Shown one piece after another: positions 34,271 to 44,961 of a stretch of 64,000 bases of DNA (position 1 is the first letter of the stretch; each line of letters opens with the position of its first letter). Below the pieces are notes generated by a model that searched no databases, was not told the DNA's origin, and saw only the letters and a list, made by a program, of their open reading frames with translations. The stretch covers positions 62,001 to 126,000 of the forward strand of contig NDFF03000065.1 in assembly GCA_002150815.3 (NCBI GenBank), written 5' to 3'. A program made the translations under genes and the position numbers. Source of the DNA: Grammothele lineata (Eukaryota > Basidiomycota > Agaricomycetes > Polyporales > Polyporaceae).

Positions 34271-34753
34271 GTTGGAAAATGGATGGGGATGATGCGGAGT
34301 CCAGAGAGGAACGGTGAGAGGAACGGACAAGATCTGGGGTCCTATACTAGCAAGCACAACTGGCGAGTCGTACGCTTACAAAGGTAGAATCGTGACGCTG
34401 GCCCGGGTATCCTTGGGTCCCGTCTACGTAAAGGCGCTGAATAGAATACACAGACGTAGAAACAGCGGCAGTGTCCGCCGTCCTCGGTAGGAACTTCTGA
34501 GGGTGCTGAGTGAGTAGGTAGGCTTTGAGACGCTTTGAAGGGATGCAGTGTCAAGCATAAATATAAGTATCAGGCGTGTCCACAAGCTTACGCTGACTCA
34601 AGTCGAAGAGATGAAGACAGAAGACTTGAACGTCAGGGTGAGAAAACTGCGCTGCGTACATAGACCATGACAGGTAGGGGCCCGGGACCTTTCTCGGAGG
34701 GCGCCGTAGAAACTGATTTTCAGAAATGAACAAGAGATTCAACTATCTTGCGA
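34271..34753. other. Spacer between F-box/WD40 genes 1 and 2
   Basis: About 480 bp holding the promoter side of copy 1 and the 3' flank of copy 2. An in-frame ATG at 34357 could extend copy 1 by 29 residues. No other gene seen. Confidence 0.4.
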
Positions 34754-37329
34754 CTATAGATAATCTTGCCAGTGGAACGAACGTATACTACCATCAGACG
34801 AACCAGCCACTAAGAATCGTCCGTCCATGGTGAACCCTACATATCCAACGTCGGACTCTCGGATCCCGAATCGTGTCCGCTTCACGGATATAAACCTCCG
34901 AAGGTCTGGTCCTCGGAGATCGAAGCGTGCCACCTCCATCCCGTCCCTCAATCGACACAGCCGTACAAAGTCGTCTGAGGAGATGGTCGCTATGTATTCC
35001 CCTTCAGGGGATAACTCAGCGTCGTTGATAGACCTCATTTCCCTTTTTAAAACGACCAGCTGTGACCGGATTTTGAGGTCGAAGACCCATGCTGCTCCGT
35101 CGTATGACACAATGATGCACCTCTCCCCGTCTCCCGAGAAGCGCACACATAGCACCCCAACTCTGGCCTCCACGGCGTGTGAGTAGACTTGTTCTCCGGA
35201 TTGCACATCCCACATAGTAACGGTCCCATCTTTGGTGACAGTGGTGAGCGTTTCCCCTCCACCGTTGAAGGCAGCAAGCATAGCCGTCTTCCCATATGGC
35301 CAGTCGCGGAAGACCTGTCCGAGTTGTTCTCCGGAATGAGCGTTCCATATACGGGGTTTGCTACCGCCGCCGCTTGATACGACCCAGCGTCCATCAGGGG
35401 AAAACGAAACGAAATGTGGGTGCTCCACCCTTAGAGGAAGGGGTATGGGGAGATTCAACTCGATCTGCGTGAGCGACCTCGCATCCCATATATGTGTAGT
35501 GTCATCACCGGCGCACCACGCGAGGCGCGTCCCATCGAGTGCCCAGGCTACCGCGGTCACCTTGACAGGGCGGCCGAATATTAAAGGGCCCGCGAGGCGG
35601 CCTCCGGGAACGCTCCAGAGGATGATAGGTGTGATACTGCCTTCGTCTGTAGATAGCAACGTGTTGCCGTCGGGTGAAAAAGCGAGCGTCGACAGGGGCT
35701 CGTCGGAAACCATCCACGAGCGGACGGGTACCCCGAGGGCAAGATCCCATAGAGTGATATTGAAGCGATCTACGACGCTAGCAACCCATCGTCCGTCTGG
35801 AGAAATGTGCATGTGTTTCGTCTCTCTACTTCCGGGTATGTTCCTATAGTAGCTGGCTGCACAAGCGCAACGTTCGGCTTTAGCTGCATGCGCAAATGAT
35901 TGCAGAACGGTATTGCGTCGAACCCACCAATCTTGATCTCTACACCTTGCTCGGTCGCAACTCTTGGAAGAGAAAGACGCACTTGCTGTAGCATGTGCCC
36001 CTCCGCAAGTATGGTACCATGGTACATGCCTTCGACCTCAATACGTGTAGTTGTGTGGTGTGAAGCTTTGTTTGTTTATCAGTATTAAATGAGGATCACA
36101 TATATTCCACTCGGACATACCGGAGTATAAATTTCTATCCAGCACATGGCCCAACCTCTCCATATAGATCTCCAAGTCGAGCTCTCTCCATTCCCAAGCA
36201 AATATCCTGAGGTTGAGATGTCGCGTTGGAAAAACGGGATTCCATGAGGACGGCAGCGTATCAACGAATTGATCTGTCGCCTCGTTAGGACTGTCGCTCA
36301 TGCGAATGTCGATGTGCTCTAGATTACTGAACAAGTTCAGCGCGAGACCAATAGGAGCGCCAGTAAAGGGATCGTCTGTGGCGCTGGTAAGAAAATGAGC
36401 GAGAAAGGTGTAGAGGATCGACACGGACGTACGTGAGGGGTCAGTGGGACGTTGTTGAGAATACGGGTATTGCACAATGAGGGATTGGAGGGTGTCATTG
36501 GGAATCGCAGAGAGAACTCTTTCGGCTCCGTGCATTCCCATGTTTGAGATCTGGTTCGAGTTTTGAGTCATTCAACGAAATGTCAGTTCGGCGTAGAAGC
36601 ACTTACAGTAAGTGTGCGAAGCTTCTCTAAGAAAGCCCGTTTAGGTCTACAGTTCGTCATGCACCCAGGAAGGAGACCCAGAACATTCCAGGTTATATCG
36701 ACGCATGATAACTCTTCGAGGTTACGGAATGCGTCTAAAAACCTCCCGAATTCCGCAAAGCCGTGCGTCGTGACCTTGGACAGGTGCAAAACGGTCACTC
36801 CCGTGAACTTAGAGTATAGGAGATGACACCGAGGATGGAGAAGGAGGTATGGTATAACTCGTTTAGTGTCCTCGTGCGCATGCGAAGATGCGCTCTGACA
36901 TGTCAGGCTCATTTCGTGCAACGACACAAAACTGCGTTCGAACATCGCCGGAAAAGAGCCGACGACGTTGTATTGAGGGAACTTGCCGTTGTAGCCGCAC
37001 TCCAGATGGACCGCACGAGCGTTGCAAGCGTGTCGGGGATTGGTACGGAGGATATCCACCAGCCTGGGAAGGGAAGCGGACCGAAACCCGCGAAGTCGGA
37101 TAGTACTGAAGAGCCAAAACTGAGCTCGCGGACGCCAGGCGCGACATACGAGAGAGCATCGCTGGAGCGCGTGCTTTTCCGGGGTTGAGAAGTAGGGTCC
37201 TTCGAGTTGGCTACCGTAGTATTCTTGGCCAAGGGCGTCCATGAACAACTCTTGAACGTCTCTCGGGAATCCATGAGGAAACGGCCTGAACGAGGTGGGA
37301 TGTCGTGTATTTTCTTCGTTCGTCTCCAT
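34754..37329 (-). CDS. F-box/WD40 repeat protein 2
   Basis: First exon from 37329: METNEENTRHPTSF, F-box-like FPRDVQELFMDALGQEYYG, then ALQRCSLVCRAWRPRAQFWL and a leucine-rich part. Next come exons with SNMGMHGAERVLSAIPNDTL and TGAPIGLALNLFSNLEHIDI (36571-36038 region), a linker (HGTILAEGHMLQQVRLSLPR, around 36020), and a WD40 block (35812-34754) with ISPDGRWVASVVDRFNITLW, LAFSPDGNTLLS, FVSFSPDGRWVVSSGG, TKDGTVTMWDVQSG and SSDDFVRLCRLRDG. The end is GSIRSFHWQDYL. The reading frame changes between the linker and the WD40 block near 35.83 kb without an intron I can place, so this copy may carry a frameshift there or an intron with unusual sites. Tandem neighbour of copy 1. Confidence 0.68.
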
Positions 37330-37655
37330 TGTTATTTGAGAACTAGGAGAAGACGTTTCTGTTAGTGGAGAGAGAGAAGGTTGAATGAGGGGAAAGAGAT
37401 ATTAGTCTCTTGACAGGCGAGTACTGCACAGTGGGATGAGCTTAGAGGAGGCTCACCACGGTCTCAGACGCTCCCGAAGAACTTGACGCGGGTCGAAGGA
37501 CCGCCGCAGGTGATGCACTGGTTGCGGAGGAACTCCGTGACATACGTGGATAGTAAACGGCATCATTCGACGTGAGGTCCGGACCCAACATTGTATGGGT
37601 CCTCCTCACAACTCGTGCTCTAGACAGATTCCAAACCCTCATGCAGAAACCCGCG

Positions 37656-38334
37656 TCAATGCCGGACTTCGCGCCACTCCTCCCAGTTCTCCTCCATCGT
37701 TTCATACACTGCCTCCCAATCTCTGCATCGCCGTTCACCCCCAGCCCTCTCAGCACTCGCGTTCCTCCACACCGCGTCCGGTCTCTCCAGCGTCGTATCC
37801 GCAGAGCACAAGGCAACCTGCCGCAACCCATTTAGACACCTCTCGACGTGCGCTCGCTCGCGCGTATCCCCCGCAGCCGTCAGCGGGTCCTCTCTCCCGG
37901 CCAAGGTTGTCGCGAGGATGCGTGTGCAGTGTAGCTGGTACGCAAAGCCGGTAGTGAAGAAGCGGTGGGTAGGGCCGAGGCGGACGTTGCCATCCCCAGC
38001 CGTGTTCAAGGCCCGCCATTCGAGGCCTGCCTCAGGGGACTTCGGGGCGTAGCGCACGGACTCTTCGAACACGAGTCCTACGGCTTTGCGGGAGTGGGGA
38101 ACGGGAAGGTTGGGTGGATAGTCGTCTTCGATGAAGCCTGACGGGTGCATTTGTGAGTGGTTCTTCATGAGGAGCTGGGCTGTACGCACTGTAGTAGGAT
38201 AGCGGCGGTGGTCTTTGGACTGCGGTGCGCTTCGTCGCTCGTACGAATGCTACGTCTGCAACGATATTTGCAATTCCGAGGACGAGCACGAGAATCCACG
38301 CGAGAGCGTGTGTCGGTGTGAGGAAGTGTAGCAT
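37656..38334 (-). CDS. UstYa-like (DUF3328) protein with altered first HxxHC motif (208 aa)
   Basis: Minus-strand exons 38334-38190 and 38137-37656, with a 52-nt GT-AG intron, give 208 aa. A short N-terminal region and one helix (ALAWILVLVLGIANIVADVA) make a type II membrane protein. Then come YYSFIEDDYPPNLPVP, GLVFEESVRYAPKSPEAGLE, and the two metal-motif regions. The first reads YQLHC where the family has HxxHC; the second reads HVERC, followed by LNGLRQVALCSADTTLE. It ends with the typical CRDWEAVYETMEENWEEW. UstYa-family oxidases modify peptides in ustiloxin/phomopsin-type RiPP pathways, and many paralogues have unknown roles. With the first His replaced by Tyr and the second motif H-x-x-R-C, activity may differ or be lost. 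Confidence 0.8.
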
Positions 38335-39480
38335 GGCTCGGAGATGGTGGAGGTGTACGGCTGAAGGTAGTCGTCTTCAACCCCGCCTCCTCTATCCTGT
38401 GAAGGCGATGCGAATCATCGAAGTCTCAGGGATTTGACTGAGGCTATGCGTCTTGGGTTTAAAAAGTACTACAGTACGAGTGAGTACAAAGTTTCAGCAA
38501 CTGAGGAACCCGCTGACCTCCATGGTGCGCGTACGGATCGACCCCCATTCAAAAAGGGGGAACAGAGAGGCAATAGGACCAACAGTGCTCTTCGAGGGTT
38601 TCGAACAAGTTCATGGGGAATGTACGATCTCGTCTGACGCTGGGGGTTGCCGCTTCGGCCGAACACGTCGCCGCTTGAACATTGAAGCCCCGCATTTTCT
38701 CGTCCTCACCCGGCATTCAGTCTGTTGTCCTTCTGCTCCTCATGTCTATCGGCATACAACCCGTTCTATTTACGCTTCGTCATGTTTCAGCTCCAGTTGG
38801 TGGTATGTTGGCCTCTCCTTCCGACATCCCGGCTCCTAAGCAAGATCGCGACCCGTTTGTGGGCGGGAGAGGATGCACCGGCGGCGATTGGGCGGCAGGC
38901 ACTTGACCTCACTGCGGTGCCAGCGTTGGACGTCACCCTACCCGCTGAGCATCCCATCTCGCCACCGACGGTCAGAAAGACTCCCCTTCGGATGGCAACG
39001 AGCTCGAGGCCACCTCCTTTCCCTCAGCCTGTCCAATCCAGCGCGAAGAAAGCCACCTCCGCGAGGTTCGAATCCCCGCCGCGCCGAACCCGACGTGATA
39101 TCGGACGTTTGTGAGCTTCGGACGTCAAACTTACTCTTGCTTCGCGCACTCTCTCCGCTTCTCCCTCCGTGCCTGGCTCGAGTTCTCCCTCGCCCTCCCG
39201 TGCAAGGACTACATCCCGCGACATGCATACGGTTGGATCAGCTACGGTGTCGGAGCGCATCTGGTTCCTCGTCTGCGATCACCTGGGGAACGGGACGTCC
39301 GTCGGACCAGGGCACTTGAACGCCTGTATGTCACTCTTTTCGGCCCGCGCGGGCATGTGGTTCTCAGCATCAGAGCTTGCGAAGTTCTTCATATAAAGCT
39401 TCGGCAACTGCTTCCGACCCTCAGGTGTCCTCGCTACGCCCGCGCGCCCTCTTGTCCTCCAGAGTCGTCGACAGCCCACC
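38335..39480. other. Spacer between UstYa-like gene and 7TM gene D
   Basis: About 1.15 kb between two divergently transcribed genes. Short overlapping GC-driven frames only. A T-loop-like GGTTCGAATCC at about 39064 has no tRNA around it. Probable promoter region for both neighbours. Confidence 0.4.
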
Positions 39481-40833
39481 ATGTCCGACCCGTTGGCCGT
39501 CTTCCAAAATGCGTTCTACATCGGCAATAACTTCAACGCGATCCTTTATGGTCAGTGTGTCTTCGTATGTGGAATATGGCGCTTCTAACGCGAACATCTG
39601 GTGAACCTAGGCATCGAGCTCGTACTGTACTTTATGACAGTCCGCCTCATGCTCTCGCGTAAGCGCAAACACGCACCATCGGACAAGTGGTTCCTGCTCT
39701 TTTCGACCGCTCTCCTCTGCCTCAACACCGTCTTCGTCGCCACCGAAGCCGTGTTCGGCGAGGAGATGTGGATCGTCAACGCGAATTACCCCGGCGGCAT
39801 GGACGCGTACCTCAACGACTTCGCGGCGGTGTGGTACCAGACATTCGGCACAGCTGCGAGCATCGTGCTTAACCTGCTCGCGGACGGCCTCATGGTACGT
39901 TCCCAACTCCTTCCTACATTCTCTGGCCCGCACCCGCGTTGTGGCGTCCCGGTGGTTCCGCGCTCGAGATTGTGGTCTGAAAGACGCCGATGGCTGATCG
40001 GATCGATTTTCCATTTTGTTTTGTGCAGATCTACCGCGTTTGGGTTGTCTGGGACGACGTGCGCGTCATCATGTTCCCAATTGTCATTTACCTTGCGTCC
40101 CTATGTACGTGCACTCCTCCGTAGGTCGTGCGCGCCCCGATGCTAACGGCCAGCCGCCTTTTTGCTCCACCCCACACGCCACCGTGCACACACCCCGTAG
40201 GCCTGGGCGTATCGCAGCTGATTGAGTCTGGCAAGCCGCAGTCAAACTACTTCGTCGGGCTAGCCAAGAACCTCGGCATCGGCTACACCTCCTGCATCAT
40301 CGCGCTCAACATCATCACCACCGCGCTCGTCTCGGGCCGCATCTACGCCGCCGGGCGGACCTTCACGGAAAGCGTCGGCCGCGAAGCCGGGCGCGCGTAC
40401 ACGGGCGCGGCCGCGATCATGGTCGAGAGTTCCGCGCTCTCGACGCTCACGGGCATCGCGTACCTCGTCACGTTCGCGCTCGACAGCCAGCTCGAGATCT
40501 TCTTCCTCTCGATATACGTCATGGCGGTGGTGCGTCCCTCTCTTTTCGTCTCACTTCCCCCGTAGTGCGCTGATGACATTCCTGCACTTGCGTGCGCGCA
40601 CGTGTACATAGTGCATCGCGCCGCAGCTGATCGTGCTCCGCGTGATGAGCGGGCGCGCCTGGACACGCGACAAGTCATCGATGGTCGGCAGCAAGCTCGA
40701 GTTCACCGCGCGGTCGACGACGCACGTCGGCACGGACATCGAAGACGAGAAGGCGGGCGCGCGTAGGATGAACACGGACATCACCGGCACACTCTCAAAT
40801 ACGTCGAGCGAGCGCGCCGGGGAGATAGTGTGA
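39481..40833 (+). CDS. Seven-transmembrane protein D (326 aa)
   Basis: Exons 39481-39550, 39611-39894, 40029-40104, 40201-40529 and 40612-40833 total 981 nt (326 aa). It starts MSDPLAVFQNAFYIGNNFNA. Landmarks are GIELVLYFMTVRLMLSRKRK, FGEEMWIVNANYPGG, WYQTFGTAASIVLNLLADGL, IYRVWVVWDD, TSCIIALNIITTALVSGR, TGAAAIMVESSALSTLTG and CIAPQLIVLRVMSGRAW, with a short polar tail. The loop [GE][ED]MWI[IV]N..[FY]PGG is the best-conserved stretch in all four copies. D is more diverged from B and C than they are from each other and sits 18 kb away, between the second and third F-box/WD40 genes. Function unknown. Confidence 0.85.
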
Positions 40834-40985
40834 AGGGCTTTCGTATGTGCTCAGCCTGAAAACTCACTTCTAGGTTCCGATGTCACGTTCCTCTTGTACG
40901 CTTTTGGCGAGCCATTATACCATGTAAACGGTTTAACACGACAGAGAGGTAGCTAACCACACGTTCCATGTAAGGTGATGTTTAA

Positions 40986-43571
40986 CTACAGGTAATCTCT
41001 CCAAAGAAAAGAACGTATACTACCATCGGACATAGCACAAACCAAGTAGCCGTGCTGAGTGAAAACTACGTATCCGAAGTCCGAATTCAGGGTGCCAACA
41101 GCGGAAGACTCGTTAGGAAGGCCCATATTCCTGCCATGGTGGAGATCGAAGAACGTGATCAAGACAGCATCGCGCGTTCTCCACAACCGGAGGAAGTCGT
41201 CCGAAGAGACGGTAGCCACGTAGTCTCCTTCGGGAGAGATTGCAGCGCTGATGAAGTCTGAGCAAGATTTATTCTGGATCTTTGCTATCCGTCTCGGATT
41301 TGTGTTCAAGTCGAATGCCGTCACTTTACTGGTCAACGAGCCGACCGTGATGACTCTTTTCTCATCTGCCGAGAAGGATGGACTTATGGTCCTCAGTAAG
41401 CCAACGTCCTTAGCCACTATACGTATAATCCTGCCAGTCCGAACGCTCCATACAACGATCGAGCCGTTCTTGCTTACTGTAGTGATTTGACGTCCCGTCT
41501 TGCAGAATGATGCCGCGAAGACTTCCATCGTTTGCTCGCTGGTGTGTAGAAAGCGCGTTTCTTCCCCGGAACAAGCGATCCAGAGTATTACCCCGTGGCG
41601 GTTTCCGCTGGTGGACGCCAGCCACCCGCCATCCGGGGAAAACCGGACGAATCCTCTGGGTGCGTTGTTGCCGAGGGCGGAAGGAGAGGATAGACAACGG
41701 AGTTGTGTGAGGGTCCTCGTGTCCCATATGCGCACTGTCCCATCAATATCGCGCGATGCGATGCGTGTCCCGTCTGGTGCCCATGCTACCGCGGATGCAG
41801 ATTGTTTATGCCCTTGTAGTATCCCAAGGAGACATCCGTCGGGAATGCTGAAGAGCATGACGCCGCACCCCGAGTTGCACATGAGAGCCAGTTGATGGCT
41901 GCTCGGAGAGAACGCCAGCACCGCGGCGTTATTGAAGGACCACAGAGGAACTTTCCACGCGAGGAGCAGGACACTCTGTGCGACATCCCAGAGGGCAATC
42001 GTGGAGCGTTCAGTGACACATGCCATCCATATTCCATTCGGAGCGAGCTCTGCCGGCGTTCTTCTGGTGTGCACTGCAGAAACCTTAGAGCGTACGACTG
42101 GCAGAGAAAAGTCTCCTCGTTTCAGTTCGAGATAGCCACATGACACTTTCAGTCTCACCAATATCGTCTGTCTTAAGTCTCGACATTCTGACAGACGCTG
42201 AAAGTAGAGATTGCACTTCGTCTACGAAGGTTTTCTCTTCCTTCAACGTCGCGTGAGGAAGCTGTACAGATATACGGGCCGCATTTCCTTTGGTCTACTT
42301 ATCAGCATGGTTACTCATCGGCCATCAATCACGCAGCGTACGCCTCGTCTTGACTCACCGGGGCGATGCTTCTCCAGTAGACGACCCAATCGAATCGCAT
42401 AATGTATGATCGTTTGACCTTTCCAATATCTCTCTAACAGCACGAGATTCAAGCGCCCCCCTGTGGTAGGGGGCTTCCATGAGGACAGCAAAACGAAATG
42501 CACTTCTTCCAAGTATTTAGCGGCGTCTGCGATGTGAATATCAAGGGTGTCTAGATTGGTGAATTTGCTGAGTAGGAGTCCCGGAGGCTGTCCAGTTGCA
42601 GGATCCTCTGCATATGGCGTGGGTCTAACGTGAGATACTTTGCTCAAATTTGAATGAACATACGTGTAGGATCGTCTTGGAGAAATTCACAGTATGGGCA
42701 TTCAACTGTCAGGCGTCTGAGCTTGCCAGGAGGCAGCGCCGAGAGGAGTCTCTCGACTCCGTATACTCCAAATCGGGAGACCTGGTAGGAAATCCCGTAA
42801 GCCGGAGCGCCTCTATACTGGGAGATGAAATAGGTACCAGCTTACCGAAAACTCACGAAGCTTGCCCAAGAACAATCGTCGAGAAAGAGGGTGCATACAC
42901 ACTGGAAGGGGGTCGAGTATAATCCAGGAGACGTTAACGCAAGACAGGTTTTGCAAGGCGGGGAATGAATTCAAGAATATCATCAAGTCCGAAAATCGAT
43001 ACGTTGTTATCCGATTGATGTGCAGCACGGTGACCTTGATAAGCAGGGAATACGTGCTGTGAAGTTGTGGATGAAGTGCGAGATATGAAATAGCTTTTGT
43101 CGAGGGCCCTTGCCATTTGTAAGGTGGAGATGCCTGACCCGTCACATGTACCTCGCACAACTTTGGGAGACGGTGCCCAATGGCGACGGGAAACGGGTTG
43201 ACTACGTTGTTCAGCAGGAACTCGCTATATCCAGTGCCGCATTCCAGACGGACTGAGTGAATGTGAGCCTCGAGACCGGAATTCGTATCGAGAATCTTCA
43301 CGAGCTTGTGGATAGAAGACGAAGTTTGATCCCCGCGGAACCATACTGAGTAGAAGAGCCAGAACTGAGAACGTTGGCGCCACGTCCGGCATACAAGAGA
43401 GCAGCGCTGGAGTGCCCGTTTCTGGGGTGTTTCATAATGGTTTTGCTCGTTGTGATATTCGAGGCCAATCGCATCTATGAAGAGTTCGTAGATCTCGACT
43501 GGAAATCGCGTAGAAGACGGACGAGCAAATGAAGGGAAATAATGCGGAGATAAAGCTCTTATATGAACCAT
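40986..43571 (-). CDS. F-box/WD40 repeat protein 3
   Basis: First exon 43571-42846: MVHIRALSPHYFPSFARPSS, F-box-like FPVEIYELFIDAIGLEYHN, then ALQRCSLVCRTWRQRSQFWL and leucine-rich segments ending GKLREFS. The next exon begins VSRFGVYGVERLLSALPPGK, in phase, matching copies 1 and 2; then a block near 42600-42370 (GQPPGLLLSKFTNLDTLDIH). The WD40 block (42161-40986) has LAPNGIWMACVTERSTIALW, WAPDGTRIASRDIDGTVRIW, FVRFSPDGGWLASTSGNRHG, TVSKNGSIVVWSVRTG and SSDDFLRLWRTRDA, ending GSIRSFLWRDYL. The final residues Y-L and the SDGSIRSF context are shared by all copies. A putative SCF adaptor, by family. The joins in the middle are approximate. Confidence 0.7.
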
Positions 43572-43999
43572 GATTCTACGCCTTTGAAATCGGAACGCGA
43601 TGAGATGCTGCTAGCAAGACCTGGGATATCTGTTGAGGATGTACGATGGCTGGAGATGGGTGACTGGGGAACGTCGAAGAACGGGAAAGAGGTACCTCAA
43701 AGCCTTAAGTCACGCAACCAAATACACGTAGCTATGAAGCGCTTGCGTTATGAAATTCAGTAAAGTCAAGCATAGCGCTGATGATAACACAACACGTTCA
43801 CGCCGTTCCGTCGACTGACACTATCGTGCGTTTGTTTGTTTCTGTCCATGCTCATACTAATCAAGTTGTGTCCATGGGGCGAGATACCGAGCGCCAGGCT
43901 GAGGACACAGGGAAAGGTCGCGCATTCCGGCACTGCGTGTTTCAAGCCGATTTCGCCAGCGATGCGCGTTCGTGAAAATGACTTTCAATCTAACAGATA

Positions 44000-44389
44000 C
44001 TGTACTGTTCAGACCAATGCGGCGCAGGGTGTGACGTGTGACGCCTTCGAAAGCTCAAACGGATGCGGCGCGGCGGGCTGTGACACATGACGGGTTGCTC
44101 GGTGCGGCGCGGCGCGGGGTCGGAGACCCCGCGCCGCGCCGCGAAAAGGGGTTTTAGAGGGCCGAATATGCTCCCCGAGAGCCAAAATCGATGGGGAATC
44201 GTGAATCCGCCGCAGGCGGAACGTTTTCCGATTTTTCAGGGCATTTTTGGCGATTTTGGCGATTTTGAAGCTTTGTGACACGATTTTCGAGTGCGGCGCG
44301 GCCCGCTGTGATGCGTGACAGGTTTCACTATACGGCGCGGACGACACCCTTGTGATGCGTGACGCGCCGCATTGGTCTGAACAGTACAG
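44000..44389. mobile_element. MITE of 390 bp with perfect 26-bp TIRs and TA target duplication
   Basis: The first 26 bp (beginning CTGTACTGTTCAGACCAATG) and the inverse of the last 26 bp (44364-44389) are identical, and TA flanks both ends (43998-43999 and 44390-44391). Inside, a TGTGAYRYRTGACR motif occurs four times, two near each end and all in the same direction, next to GCGGCGCGGC tracts. There is no coding capacity for a transposase. The TA duplication suggests mobilisation by a Tc1/mariner-type enzyme, but the family is not certain. Perfect TIRs suggest recent insertion. The flanking 43572-43999 contains no gene. Confidence 0.9.
44104..44142. repeat. Perfect 18-bp GC-rich hairpin inside the MITE
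   Basis: An 18-bp arm (GCGGCGCGGCGCGGGGTC) is followed by a 3-base loop (GGA) and its exact complement. All but three of the stem pairs are G-C. It would form a very stable cruciform or RNA hairpin if transcribed. Confidence 0.95.
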
Positions 44390-44577
44390 TAGTACAGACA
44401 GCTGTGCATCAATGAAGACCAGTATATGCGCTACATCCTTGTGGCTCTGCCTCTGAAAACCTTCATCTAGTCCTCCCGACTACGAGCGAACAACGCAAGA
44501 GGTTAGCCGTAGCGCCCCCTCGCCAGCAAGCGTCGATGTCCAGAAAGAATAACTTACGCATGACAATTACCCACTGC

Positions 44578-44848
44578 TCAACCGGAAGTGCAGCCCGTAG
44601 GGAGGGGCTCAGGTGCCGCGTTGGGGTCGCGCTCTGTGAACACGGCAATGTCAGCACCTGTTGCGGCGGCGGAAGACTACGTCCAGGCCTCGCGCCAGAA
44701 TGTCTGACAATCTGCGGGGGGATGGACGACAGGGATATGGTCACTCACTGATAACGATGCATGGGTCGGGGAGCGCGCTGGCGGACGCAAGAGCGGCGAA
44801 CATGATGAGAACAGCAGCGGTGAGCTGCGAGGGCTTCAAGAAGACCAT
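44578..44848 (-). CDS. Small secreted two-cysteine protein (59 aa)
   Basis: Minus-strand exons 44848-44749 and 44657-44578, with a 91-nt GT-AG intron (donor GTGAGT), give 59 aa in frame. The start MVFLKPSQLTAAVLIMFA leads a signal peptide ending near ASASA|LPDP. The mature part is short: LPDPCIVI, then SADIAVFTERDPNAAPEPLP, then TGCTSG and stop. One Cys follows the signal peptide and one is near the C-terminus, and the RD...PLP...C order recalls the tails of the ENCWV peptides (RDASPLPPTENCWV), though this is too short to prove relation. A TATA-like site about 106 bp upstream supports transcription. A nearer acceptor would end the protein after CIVINCQTFWREAWT, so the 3' exon is not certain. 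Confidence 0.55.
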
Positions 44849-44953
44849 GATGAGAGCGAGGTAAAAGGGAGGGATGTGAAGAGCGGGCAGAAACCGACTT
44901 GTCCGGGAAGGATCAAGGGCAGTGTCTGTCTCCTTGGCCCGTTATTGCGCAGG

Positions 44954-44961
44954 TTTATATA
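44954..44961 (-). promoter_or_regulatory. TATA box of the small secreted protein gene
   Basis: TATATAAA on the minus strand, about 106 bp upstream of the ATG at 44848. Spacing is typical for highly expressed fungal genes. Confidence 0.5.

Noticed and set aside
39050..39090. T-loop-like GGTTCGAATCC suggesting a tRNA
   Set aside because: The T stem has a mismatch and no D-arm, anticodon arm or acceptor stem can be built around it on either strand.
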